Of a stretch of DNA of 64,000 bases, positions 41,583 through 49,638 are shown one piece after another. The notes under the pieces are model-generated. The model was given only the letters and a program-made list of their open reading frames with translations. It searched no databases and was not told the origin of the DNA. Numbering within the stretch: the first letter of the stretch is position 1; each line of letters begins with the position of its first letter. The stretch is from Chloroflexota bacterium (GTDB lineage Bacteria; Chloroflexota; Dehalococcoidia; SM23-28-2; HRBIN24). Position numbers and translations under genes: made by a program. The stretch lies in NCBI GenBank assembly GCA_030550295.1, contig JAUQPQ010000001.1, forward strand, positions 5,669 through 69,668, given 5' to 3'.

Positions 41583-42814
41583 TAGCCCGTCCCCTCTTTT
41601 GCGCCCTGGCGATAGCATTTTTCAGCTTAGGCCTTATAGAGCACGGGCCCCAGCAGGTCTTCCATGTCCAGGATCAGGTGGAAAACGCCTTCCCCAAGGG
41701 CGTCCTCTTTCGGCTGCGTCTGGCTGCAGACGTTCCGGTGAAAGAGGTTCGCCTCCACTACCAGGTCTCGCCCCGGGGCATCCCTGGGGTGGTGAGCCCC
41801 CCCTTTGAGCCGGGGGCGATAGTTGAGGCCAGTTACCTTTTAGGATGGCCCCAAACCTATCTCCATCCCGGGGCCCGCATCACTTACTGGTGGGAGGTGA
41901 CAGATGAGGAGGGTCACGCCCTCGTCACTCCCACCGCTACCTACCTTTATGAAGATCCCCGCTTCCCCTTCAGATCCTTAGCGGAGGGGAAGCTCACAAT
42001 CCACTGGTACGAGGGGACAGAAGGGGATGCAAAGGCCTTTCTCCGCCTGGCCCACGAGGCGCTAGAGGAGCTCCAGGCTTTGCTCAAGGTTGAGGTGCCA
42101 TTCAACGTCCATGTGTGGGTCTACCGGAGCCCTCAGGATATGGCCCCTGCCCTTATGCCCCGGAGCGAGACCTTCGAGAGGCAAGTCATCACCTTAGGGA
42201 CAAAGGTGGCCGACGATACGTTGCTATTGGCGGGCCTTAGAGATGTGGATACCCTTCGCCACGAGTTGGCCCACATCGTTACGGCCGTAGCGGGTGACAC
42301 CCCCTTCGGCTCCATCCCTGCATGGCTGGACGAGGGGACGGCCGTGTATGTGCAAAAAAGCCCTGGTAGCTTCCGCTTCGCCCTGGAGCGGGCCGTAGCC
42401 CGTGACTCCCTTATACCCCTACCATCCCTTGCTAGCCCTCCTGGTGACCCCTCCCTGGTAGAGCTCTTCTATGGCCAGGCTTGGTCGGTGGTGTCGTATC
42501 TCATCTCCACCTATGGCGAGGAGAAGTTTGCCCAGCTTTTCTCCGTCTTGAAGAGGGGATCGCTAATGAACGATGCCCTAAGGGAGGTATATGGCATAGG
42601 CCTCCGCGAGCTGGAGGACGAGTGGCGCGCCTGGCTCGGTCTGCCGCCGGTAGTCTGGCCTACGCCTCAGCCTCAGGGCCTGGGTGAGGAGGCGTGGCGT
42701 ACCCCCCCAAGGGCCGATGGAGTGCCATGGCCGTTGATAGGGGCCGGTGCTGCGGCAGTCATAGGGATTCTGATGGGGGCCTGGAGCTTGCAGCGCCTCC
42801 TTAGGGCAGGATGA
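41579..42814 (+). CDS. Secreted/membrane-anchored peptidase of the MA (gluzincin) clan
   Basis: This 411-residue protein has an N-terminal signal-like helix (about 4-20), an immunoglobulin-like region, a gluzincin protease domain with the zinc motif HELAH (in DTLRHELAHIVTAVAG) and the following WLDEGTAVYVQ with the third ligand Glu, then a C-terminal hydrophobic helix (LIGAGAAAVIGILMGAW) near residue 390. The protease would face outside the cell. Substrates are unknown. It is co-transcribed with prfB, overlapping its stop. Confidence 0.85.
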   Translation: MIARPLFCALAIAFFSLGLIEHGPQQVFHVQDQVENAFPKGVLFRLRLAADVPVKEVRLHYQVSPRGIPGVVSPPFEPGAIVEASYLLGWPQTYLHPGARITYWWEVTDEEGHALVTPTATYLYEDPRFPFRSLAEGKLTIHWYEGTEGDAKAFLRLAHEALEELQALLKVEVPFNVHVWVYRSPQDMAPALMPRSETFERQVITLGTKVADDTLLLAGLRDVDTLRHELAHIVTAVAGDTPFGSIPAWLDEGTAVYVQKSPGSFRFALERAVARDSLIPLPSLASPPGDPSLVELFYGQAWSVVSYLISTYGEEKFAQLFSVLKRGSLMNDALREVYGIGLRELEDEWRAWLGLPPVVWPTPQPQGLGEEAWRTPPRADGVPWPLIGAGAAAVIGILMGAWSLQRLLRAG

Positions 42815-43550
42815 GGCCGCCTGCCTTTGGCTCTCCCTCCACGGGGGAGGACTCGCCCGAGCTGGTAGGGGTGCGCGTCAGAGTTTGGGATGCTACCTTT
42901 ACAATTTGTTCGGCCAGAACTTTGGCCGGTATGGCCCCTGGTATGGCTACGCGCTCGTTAATGACGGTGAGGGGGACAGCGCGCACGTTATACCTTTTGG
43001 AGAGCTCTGGGAACTGGGATACCTCCACCACTTCTGCGTGGACCTTGGGGTTGACCATAGCTAGACCGTAGGCGGCGCGGGCCATTTGGGGGCAGTAAGG
43101 GCATGTGGGGGTAACGAAGACCCTCACTAGTACATCCTGCTTGAGTTGCCGGATGTGGCGTTGGGCCTCCTCGGGCACAGGGGCCTCCTCTCGCGAGAGG
43201 TGGACGATCGTATCCACCAATTCGGGGAACTCGTAGCCGCCGGGGAAGCCGAAGAACTTGAGGGCTACCCCATCACGGCCTCTCAACACGATGGCCGGAA
43301 CCCTGTCCACCCCCATGGACCGTGCCAGTTCGGGCTCCTCTTCTAGCACATGCAGGCGTAGGCTTATCTTGTCGGTCAGGCTGGCCAGCTCTTGTAATAG
43401 TTCCTGCGTGGGACGACAGGTGGGGCAAGGCTCCTTGCCCGGCACGTATATGCCCAACTCCTTCTGAGTGAAGAAGTCTATCTTCACCTGGTGTACCAGC
43501 TCCTGGGCGAACTTCTGGCGGAGGATCTCCTGCTCTTTAAGGGGGATCAT
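42801..43550 (-). CDS. Protein disulfide oxidoreductase (PDO), two thioredoxin folds
   Basis: This 249-residue protein has two tandem thioredoxin domains with active sites CPTC (C42-C45) and CPYC (C150-C153), the arrangement of PDO from thermophiles and archaea, which forms and isomerises cytosolic disulfides. Each half ends in a cis-proline strand (RVPAIVL, RAVPLTV). The ATG at 43550 overlaps the CDP-alcohol transferase stop (ATGA) and has GGAGGAAAG upstream; the frame runs 11 codons further upstream without support. It is the last gene of the inositol-lipid operon. Confidence 0.9.
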   Translation of the reverse strand: MIPLKEQEILRQKFAQELVHQVKIDFFTQKELGIYVPGKEPCPTCRPTQELLQELASLTDKISLRLHVLEEEPELARSMGVDRVPAIVLRGRDGVALKFFGFPGGYEFPELVDTIVHLSREEAPVPEEAQRHIRQLKQDVLVRVFVTPTCPYCPQMARAAYGLAMVNPKVHAEVVEVSQFPELSKRYNVRAVPLTVINERVAIPGAIPAKVLAEQIVKVASQTLTRTPTSSGESSPVEGEPKAGGLILP

Positions 43551-44140
43551 CGCCTTTCCTCCCTTGCTCCAATACGGATCCACGCCAGAAAGAGCCTCTG
43601 TACTATGGTGAGGCTAGCTAAGATAACCAAGGCCCACAACATTACCTTCACATGATCAATTATAAGGCCTAGACCAAGGAGAAAGACACGTTCAGGGCGG
43701 GCCATGATCCCTTCGGTTAACCTCACTCCCACTATCTCGCTTCGGGCCCGGATGTAGCTAACCATGAATGAGGATACGGCGGCCACGAAGGCCAGAAGGA
43801 GCCCCTCCCTGTCGCCTCCCTGGCTGAAATGGAAGAGGAGGCCACACAAGACGGCCCCTTCTGAGGCCCTGTCCAGAACGGCATCCCAAATGGAGCCGAA
43901 GGGGCTTTGGCGCCCAGTGGCGCGTGCTAAGGCACCATCTAGGAGATCGAAAAGGCTGGCAGCCCACATGAGGATGCCCCCTGCTAGGCCCTCCCCTCTG
44001 GCCACCAGTACTCCTGCCCCTACGTTCCCCATCCCCCCTACCAGGGAGACGATGTTAGGATGGACGTGCCCTCGTAGTAGTAGGGAGATGAGGGGAGATA
44101 AAGCCCTTTCCACCATCTCCCTGGGCACCAGGTAGGACAT
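43547..44140 (-). CDS. pgsA: CDP-alcohol phosphatidyltransferase (PI-phosphate synthase-like)
   Basis: This 197-residue membrane enzyme has the signature DLLDGALARATGRQSPFG followed by D-x3-D in WDAVLDRASEG (about 65-95), which forms the metal site. Several helices follow (LLAFVAAVSSFMVSYI, ILASLTIV). In this operon it most likely joins CDP-diacylglycerol with inositol phosphate to make phosphatidylinositol phosphate. It is directly downstream of the PimA-like gene, as in actinobacteria, where the order is pgsA1-patA-pimA. Confidence 0.9.
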   Translation of the reverse strand: MSYLVPREMVERALSPLISLLLRGHVHPNIVSLVGGMGNVGAGVLVARGEGLAGGILMWAASLFDLLDGALARATGRQSPFGSIWDAVLDRASEGAVLCGLLFHFSQGGDREGLLLAFVAAVSSFMVSYIRARSEIVGVRLTEGIMARPERVFLLGLGLIIDHVKVMLWALVILASLTIVQRLFLAWIRIGAREERR

Positions 44141-44143
44141 CCC

Positions 44144-45265
44144 TCACCTGACCTGCATGACCTGACGGTAGTAGGCAAGGACACGTTGGACTATGTGGTC
44201 CCAGGCATAGCAGGAGGCCGTTCGTAGGCCTTCCTGCCCCATTGACTCCCTTAGGGGAGGATCGGAAAGGAGACGGTACAAGGCCTGGGCCAGGGCATGG
44301 GCATCGCCGGGGGGGACTAGAAAGCCTTGGCGGCCATCTTGCAAAACTTCGGCGAATCCTGGGATGCGGGAGGCCACGATGGGCAAACCTGAGGCCATCG
44401 CCTCTAACAAGACGATCCCTTGGCTCTCCGCCCCCGTATTAGGGGCGCAGAAGATATGGGCGCTGCGGTAATAGCGGGGAACCTCCTCATCGGGCACGCG
44501 ACCTGTGAAGATGACGTCTTTAAGCCCTGTACGCTCAACGAAGCGCTGGCAGGGCCCCATCATGCCTCCGTCCCCTCCCACTACTATGAGGCGCAATTGG
44601 GGAAGTTCTTTCTTGAGGATGGAGTAGGCCTGCAGTAGATACGGCAGCCCTTTTCGTCTTTCCAAACGGCCCAAAAACAGGAGGTTTGCTTTGCCATCGT
44701 CTAGGCCAGGCAGGGGCAGAACCCCAGGCCCGAACCTCTCCACGTCTACACCGTTAGGGATGATGCGGTATCGTCCGGCAAAGTACTTGCCTATGAGGCG
44801 GAGGGCGGTCCTGGAGACGGCGATCCGTCCCCATATGCGGGGCCAGTAAGGGCTGAGCAAGTTACGGGCATAAGCGTATAGACGGCTTCCCCCCTCGCGG
44901 GCGGCGTGGAAGGTGGCTACGATGGGGCCATCATAGAACCGCAGGAACTGGAGAGGCAAAAAGGGCATAAATGGCTCATGGAGATGGACCAGATCCCACT
45001 TCTCCTGGGCCAGGAGGCGTCGGACTTGCCCAGCCAGGACGAAAGATAGGCAAATGCGGGCCACAGAGCCGCTGGCTGGGAGCCCTACCGTGTATTTGCC
45101 CACCACCCGCAGATAAGGCAGGCGATGGGATCCAGGCCGCGATGAAGGTGCTATCACGGTAACTTGGTGCCCTTGGGCAATAAATCGGGTGGCGAGGTGA
45201 TGTATGTGGTTGTTCACCCCCCCAGGGACTGCCCAATCGTATGGGGAGACGAGGGCTATTTTCAT
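44144..45265 (-). CDS. pimA: PimA-like glycosyltransferase (GT4)
   Basis: This 373-residue GT-B enzyme has VSPYDWAVPGGVNNHIHHLA (start of the PimA/GT4 N-domain), RIIPNGVDVERFGPG (about 180-194), LLFLGRLERRKGLPYLL, and the sugar-nucleotide site CAPNTGAESQGIVLLEAMASGLP (near 290-312, with the ESQG-xxLLEA motif). PimA transfers mannose from GDP-mannose to phosphatidylinositol. Operon context with inositol-phosphate synthase and a CDP-alcohol transferase supports that acceptor; sugar identity is inferred. Confidence 0.85.
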   Translation of the reverse strand: MKIALVSPYDWAVPGGVNNHIHHLATRFIAQGHQVTVIAPSSRPGSHRLPYLRVVGKYTVGLPASGSVARICLSFVLAGQVRRLLAQEKWDLVHLHEPFMPFLPLQFLRFYDGPIVATFHAAREGGSRLYAYARNLLSPYWPRIWGRIAVSRTALRLIGKYFAGRYRIIPNGVDVERFGPGVLPLPGLDDGKANLLFLGRLERRKGLPYLLQAYSILKKELPQLRLIVVGGDGGMMGPCQRFVERTGLKDVIFTGRVPDEEVPRYYRSAHIFCAPNTGAESQGIVLLEAMASGLPIVASRIPGFAEVLQDGRQGFLVPPGDAHALAQALYRLLSDPPLRESMGQEGLRTASCYAWDHIVQRVLAYYRQVMQVR

Positions 45266-46008
45266 GGCCTCTTCCTAGGCAATAGCCTCAGCACGAAACT
45301 TTTGGCGGTAGGGCCTAGGCCTACTGCTCGGGGGGTAGCGGTAAGGCCCCGCCAAGCCTGCCTAACCACCTGTCCCAGCCCCAGTTCCCAGGGGGACGGA
45401 TGGCGACCGTTGATGCCTTGGGTCTGCCGGGCCATGATAGCCTTGCGCAACTCCTGGGCTGTGGTGCCTGGGAAAAGGGTGTAGGCGGTACCTATGGCCT
45501 TGAGGAAGTGGGCATCGGATCCTCCCACCTCTGCCAGATGGAAAAGATTCTGGTTTAGCTCTCTGGCGCGGGCCTGGCCAGGCCTGGCCCCAGGGGACGC
45601 GTTAGCTGTCTCCAGGGCGTGCAGGTAGGGAAGGAGGCGTTCAATGTCCCTCTTGCCCAAGCTGCGGGTGAGCCAGCTCATGGGATGTGGCACGACCACT
45701 ATTCCTCCTTGGCGGTGCACTGCCTCTATTACCTCATGGGCAGGGCGCAGGCTGGGCAGCGGCTCCTTAATGAAGAGAGCCAGCAGGTGCCCCTCAATGG
45801 CGGTCACCTCCATGCCCATCACCACTTGGAAGCGATAGCGGCCCTTGGCCCACTCCTCAAGGACGGCGTATGCCCCTGCCAGGCTATCGTGGTCGGTGAT
45901 GGCGATGACGTCTAGGTCTGTTTCCTCCTCGACATAACGAAGGATCTGGGCTGGGGTGGCCATGCCATCGCTGAAGGAGGTATGTATGTGAAGGTCAGCC
46001 TTGCCCAT
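45262..46008 (-). CDS. PHP-family phosphoesterase
   Basis: This 248-residue protein has the PHP metal motifs KADLHIHTSFSDG (HxH, residues 3-15), ITDHDSLAGA (about 36-45) and VVPHPM (about 98) with a final SDAHFLKAIG. These bind three metal ions, giving a phosphoesterase. The family includes histidinol phosphatase, DNA polymerase III and nucleotide phosphatases, and the substrate here is not known. It lies between the acyltransferase and PimA-like genes and overlaps both (4 and 14 bases), so it should act in the same pathway. It could dephosphorylate PI-phosphate (inference). Confidence 0.88.
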   Translation of the reverse strand: MGKADLHIHTSFSDGMATPAQILRYVEEETDLDVIAITDHDSLAGAYAVLEEWAKGRYRFQVVMGMEVTAIEGHLLALFIKEPLPSLRPAHEVIEAVHRQGGIVVVPHPMSWLTRSLGKRDIERLLPYLHALETANASPGARPGQARARELNQNLFHLAEVGGSDAHFLKAIGTAYTLFPGTTAQELRKAIMARQTQGINGRHPSPWELGLGQVVRQAWRGLTATPRAVGLGPTAKSFVLRLLPRKRP

Positions 46009-46891
46009 AGTTATCTTTGCGTTCCTCAGTATCCCATATAGCTTCCAGTACTATCCACTGGCCAGGATCGCGCCGCACATAGGTCTCTAGTATTTGCAAG
46101 AAACGTAGGGTGTTGGCAAGGACGTCCTCTTCCAGGGAGCCTCCCCTTGTAATCTCCATAGGCGGGTGGACAAAGACCTCTAGGCCGTGGCCACGGCGGA
46201 AGGAGAAGACGGGTAGGACTATGGCACCCGTGCGTAGGGCCACCTCTATGGGGCCTATAGGCATGCTAGCTTCTGTGCCCAAGAAAGGGAGGCGTGCCCT
46301 AGGCCCCTGGATGTCCCTATCGCCCATGAGGGCTACCACCCCGCCCTGACGGAGAGTTTTTATCGCGGCCCTGACGCCTGCCACGCTCACGGGCAGGAAG
46401 GTGTGCCCCTTACGGGAACGAAGGCGGTCTACCAACTGGGAGAGCTGGGGAGGGTGGAGGGGTTCGGTAAGGGCTACCACCTTAATCCCATGGGCTAACA
46501 GCCCTTGTACTGCCAGCTCTGGGTTGCCCAGGTGGCCACTAAGAAGGATAACGCCTTTGCCTTGGGACAGGGCAGGCAGGAAGTGCTCGTAGAACCCATG
46601 ATGGGTGAGGTGCTGGCAGTAGAAAGAGTAAACGTCTAGGTAAGGCATGTGCACCAAGTCGGCATAATAGCGGGCCACATTGCGGAATACAGCCCTAGCT
46701 GTTCGTTGAAGTTGTATGGGCGAGGCTTGAGGCCCCAGCACGTGGTGCAGGTTATCTAACACCTTTCGGCGTAGTCCAGGCCGCAGCCAGTAGGCTATTT
46801 CCCCCGCTACGTCACAGAGGGGATAGAGGAGCCACACGGGTAGGCGCCCTAGGGTCAGGGAGGCCACCCAGATCAAAAGGTAACGCCACAT
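45995..46891 (-). CDS. Lipid acyltransferase (LpxL/HtrB fold), PatA-like
   Basis: This 298-residue membrane protein of the lysophospholipid/LPS acyltransferase fold has an N-terminal membrane helix and the motif LLSGHLGNPELAVQGL (H-x4-E pair, residues about 115-130); VVALMGDRDIQGPRARLPFLG is the second family block. In actinobacteria the PatA acyltransferase adds a fatty acid to phosphatidylinositol mannoside and its gene lies beside pgsA1 and pimA, as here. The overlap of 14 bases with the PHP gene supports co-translation. The LPS role of the fold is less likely without lipid A genes nearby. Confidence 0.85.
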   Translation of the reverse strand: MWRYLLIWVASLTLGRLPVWLLYPLCDVAGEIAYWLRPGLRRKVLDNLHHVLGPQASPIQLQRTARAVFRNVARYYADLVHMPYLDVYSFYCQHLTHHGFYEHFLPALSQGKGVILLSGHLGNPELAVQGLLAHGIKVVALTEPLHPPQLSQLVDRLRSRKGHTFLPVSVAGVRAAIKTLRQGGVVALMGDRDIQGPRARLPFLGTEASMPIGPIEVALRTGAIVLPVFSFRRGHGLEVFVHPPMEITRGGSLEEDVLANTLRFLQILETYVRRDPGQWIVLEAIWDTEERKDNYGQG

Positions 46892-46911
46892 CTACCGGGG
46901 CCGCCTCGGCC

Positions 46912-47991
46912 CTACATTTGGCCGTTACCGGCGATGAACTCTTCTGTCAGCCTGCGTGCCTCGGCGTCGGTAAACTGCTTAGGCGGCGACTTCATGAAGT
47001 AGGCGCTGGGCCCTATGAGGGGCCCAGGGACGCCTCGGTCCAGGGCCAGCTTGGCACACCTGATGGCATCTATCACCACGCCGGCCGAGTTGGGGCTATC
47101 CCACACCTCCAGCTTGCACTCCAAATTGATGGGCACTCCTCCGAAGGCTGTCCCCTCCATGCGGATGTAGCAGAACTTTCTGTCCAGCAGCCAGGGCACA
47201 TAGTCGGAGGGGCCGATGTGCACATTGCCCTCGGGCAGCTCATAGCCCAGCTGGGAAGTGACGGCTGAAGTCTTGGAGATCTTCTTAGAAAGAAGGCGCT
47301 CCCTTTCAAGCATGTTGAGGAAGTCAGTGTTGCCGCCGAAGTTGAGCTGGTAAGTACGCTCTACCCTTACCCCCCTCTCTACAAAGAGGCGGGTGAGGAC
47401 TCGGTGCAAAATGGTGGCCCCCACCTGCGACTTGATGTCGTCACCGATGATGGGTAGGCCACGCTCCTCAAACCGCTTCTGCCAGTAAGGTTCCCGGGCG
47501 ATGAAGACGGGTATGCAGTTGACAAAGGCACATCCGGCCTGGAGCACCTGCTCCACGTACCACTTGGTGGCCTCCTCCGAGCCTACCGGTAGGAAGTTGA
47601 CAACTACGTGAGTCTGCGTCTCCTTAAGGATGCGCACGATATCTGCGGTGGGCCCCGGCGCCTTGGCGATCACCTCCCGCAGGTATTTGCCCAGCCCATC
47701 ATGGGTCATCCCCCGTTCCACTTTCACCCCTAAAGGGGGGACATCACAGAACTTGTAGGTGTTGTTAGGGGGCGTAAATATGGCCTCGGCCAAGTCCTTG
47801 CCCACCTTGTTGGCGTCGACGTCAAAGGCTGCTACGAACTCGATGTCACCTACGTGGTAGTCTCCTATTTTGACGTGCATGAGGCCGGGGATCTCCTCTT
47901 TTTCGTCGGTGTGCCGGTAGTAGTAGACACCTTGGACGAGGGCTGAGGCGCAATTCCCTATGCCGATGATGGCCACGTTTATCTTGCCCAT
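46912..47991 (-). CDS. ino1: Inositol-3-phosphate synthase
   Basis: This 359-residue enzyme converts glucose-6-phosphate to inositol-3-phosphate using NAD. The N-terminal GIGNCASALVQG (10-21) is the NAD-binding motif of the short actinobacterial/archaeal type. NFGGNTDFLNM (about 220-230) and KSQVGATILHRVL-type SQVGATILHR (about 188-197) carry catalytic lysines, with SKTSAVTSQLGYE following. It is the first gene of a five- or six-gene operon that should make phosphatidylinositol-based lipids. Confidence 0.95.
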   Translation of the reverse strand: MGKINVAIIGIGNCASALVQGVYYYRHTDEKEEIPGLMHVKIGDYHVGDIEFVAAFDVDANKVGKDLAEAIFTPPNNTYKFCDVPPLGVKVERGMTHDGLGKYLREVIAKAPGPTADIVRILKETQTHVVVNFLPVGSEEATKWYVEQVLQAGCAFVNCIPVFIAREPYWQKRFEERGLPIIGDDIKSQVGATILHRVLTRLFVERGVRVERTYQLNFGGNTDFLNMLERERLLSKKISKTSAVTSQLGYELPEGNVHIGPSDYVPWLLDRKFCYIRMEGTAFGGVPINLECKLEVWDSPNSAGVVIDAIRCAKLALDRGVPGPLIGPSAYFMKSPPKQFTDAEARRLTEEFIAGNGQM

Positions 47992-48063
47992 GCTGCCTCC
48001 CTCCTTACAGAGATTCCGTGCCCCTTGGGGGCGTTTTCAGGCTGAGCGGATACTCAGTCTGAT

Positions 48064-48138
48064 TGGAGCGGGCGGCGGGGATCGAACCCGCGACAACCGG
48101 CTTGGAAGGCCGGTGCTCTGCCACTGAGCTACGCCCGC
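48064..48138 (-). tRNA. tRNA-Gly (anticodon TCC), CCA encoded
   Basis: Acceptor GCGGGCG/CGCCCGC, D arm GCTC/GAGC, anticodon stem CCGGC/GCCGG with loop CTTCCAA (anticodon TCC), T arm GCGGG-TTCGATC-CCCGC, discriminator T plus CCA. A TATAAT lies at 48154-48149 on the same strand, about 10 bases before the 5' end, without a clear -35. Confidence 0.97.
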
Positions 48139-48200
48139 AGCCTCATCAATTATAGTATACCTTCCTTATTCACCAGGCCCCAAAGGCCGGCGACCTTGCG

Positions 48201-48866
48201 CTAAGAGATGCGATACCCCTTGCCCGCCACCGTCTGGATGATCAGGTTGTCTCCTGCCACCTGACGTAGCTTGTGGCGGAGATTGCGTATGTGTGTCCGT
48301 ACCACATCGGGGCTGCCGGCGTCCTCAGGGTAGCCCCACACTTGTTGCAACAGTTCGCGGATGCTCACTATCCTCCCCCGGTGGCGGGCCAGATGCTCTA
48401 GGATGGCGGCCTCTGTCCCTGTGAGGCCGATGCTCCCATAGGGTCCCTTAAGCTGTTGAGAGGCCGGATAAAAGGAGGCAGGGCCCACGGTTAGAAGCTC
48501 CTCTTTGCCTCTCTCTTGCAACAGCTGGGAAAGGTGACGGGCCACTTCGGGCCCGGGACAGGGGCGCACCAAGACCTCATTGCTTCGGGGGTGAAAAGTT
48601 AAAGTTCCAGGCAGCCACCGCTCCTCGGGGCTAACCAGGAACAGGAGGGGGACGTTCTGCTCCTTAAGAAGATCGGCTAGACGGGCTACCTCTGGGACGC
48701 CTAAGTCGGTAGAGAGGACGGCAGCGTCTAAGGTAAGGGTCCCAAGGACAGAAATGGCCTCCTGGGGGGAAGCGGCTGCCACCACTTGATGGCCCAGGGC
48801 CATCAGCGCTTGCTGGACGGCCTGCAGGAGAAAAAGCTGGCATGAAGCTATTAGGATGGTGGCCAT
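48201..48866 (-). CDS. OmpR-type winged-helix regulator with a degenerate receiver domain
   Basis: This 221-residue protein has a receiver-like N-domain (1-115) and a winged-helix C-domain (GLTGTEAAILEHLARHRGRIVSIRELLQQVWG, then VVRTHIRNLRHKLRQ and VAGKGYRI). The receiver lacks the usual acidic pair at the N-terminus (ATILIASCQ) and the phospho-accepting aspartate is replaced by Ser in DAAVLSTDLG. The conserved Lys is Arg (VLVRP). It probably works without phosphorylation. No sensor kinase gene is next to it. The lipoprotein gene upstream in the same direction (gap 3 bases) may be co-transcribed. Confidence 0.85.
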   Translation of the reverse strand: MATILIASCQLFLLQAVQQALMALGHQVVAAASPQEAISVLGTLTLDAAVLSTDLGVPEVARLADLLKEQNVPLLFLVSPEERWLPGTLTFHPRSNEVLVRPCPGPEVARHLSQLLQERGKEELLTVGPASFYPASQQLKGPYGSIGLTGTEAAILEHLARHRGRIVSIRELLQQVWGYPEDAGSPDVVRTHIRNLRHKLRQVAGDNLIIQTVAGKGYRIS

Positions 48867-48869
48867 CCC

Positions 48870-49628
48870 TTAGTGCAGCTCTTCCAATTCGAAGATGTAG
48901 GTGCCGTTGTCGTAACGTACCAACTCCCTACGCGCCGTATCGGCGATCCACGCGGTCTGCGTCTCTCCTTTACTCTCCGCCTCCAGGCGCCAGGCCAAGA
49001 AGGTGCCAGCGGGCACGGTAATTGGCTCCTTTGTTACCACCTTTAGGTGCATTATGGCGGCCGCCGGCTTGCGCAAGATGGCCGTTCCTACATCTACGTA
49101 GGCTGCCTGGTAGCCGTAGTCCAAAGGGAGGGTTCGCCAAAGGGCGATATCTCCCCAGGAGTCGTAGTAGGAGGTGCCTACCGTTAGACTATCGGTGCGG
49201 CTGTCGTTGTCAGACTCTTGGGTGACGGTGACCTTACCATCTCCATATTGGACACGCCATCGCCTTTCGCCCCCTGGCCCAGTAAGGGCCCTCTCCACAG
49301 CAAGGGGCTTAAAGTAGGTGGCGTCCAAAGTGGCCCTGACTTCATCACGGAAACGGCTTTGGGAATCGATGAACTCTTGGCGGACCTCTATAGTGCGTCC
49401 CTGGTGGACGATAGCTATGGAGGCCTGCCCTACTGTCCTGTCGCCTCTAAGAAGACGGTACCGTGCTTCCTCTTGCCCCTCCCAGGGCACCATCTGGATG
49501 GCCACATCGCCAGGGGGAGGAGGGGTTTCTTCTTGGGGGTTGCAGGCGAAAAGGGCCACAAGGAGAAGGCATGTGGCGATCACGTGCCACACGGGGAGTC
49601 CAGATCCTTTGCTGAGGTTAGTGGACAT
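48870..49628 (-). CDS. Lipoprotein, DUF3108-like
   Basis: This 252-residue protein has a signal peptide and lipobox (LLLVALFAC, Cys near 29), a short proline linker, then a beta-rich domain with RYRLLRGDRTVGQASIAIVH, YFKPLAVERALTGPG and VPAGTFLAWRLEAES. It resembles DUF3108-type outer-surface proteins, but I cannot name a function. The frame opens at 49715 with 29 non-family residues; the ATG at 49628 directly precedes the signal peptide. It lies just after the EF-G-like gene and before the regulator, all leftward. Confidence 0.72.
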   Translation of the reverse strand: MSTNLSKGSGLPVWHVIATCLLLVALFACNPQEETPPPPGDVAIQMVPWEGQEEARYRLLRGDRTVGQASIAIVHQGRTIEVRQEFIDSQSRFRDEVRATLDATYFKPLAVERALTGPGGERRWRVQYGDGKVTVTQESDNDSRTDSLTVGTSYYDSWGDIALWRTLPLDYGYQAAYVDVGTAILRKPAAAIMHLKVVTKEPITVPAGTFLAWRLEAESKGETQTAWIADTARRELVRYDNGTYIFELEELH

Positions 49629-49638
49629 GCACCTGGTA

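Noticed and set aside
48201..48866. Ordinary two-component response regulator
   Set aside because: The phospho-accepting Asp and acidic pocket are missing and no kinase gene is adjacent.
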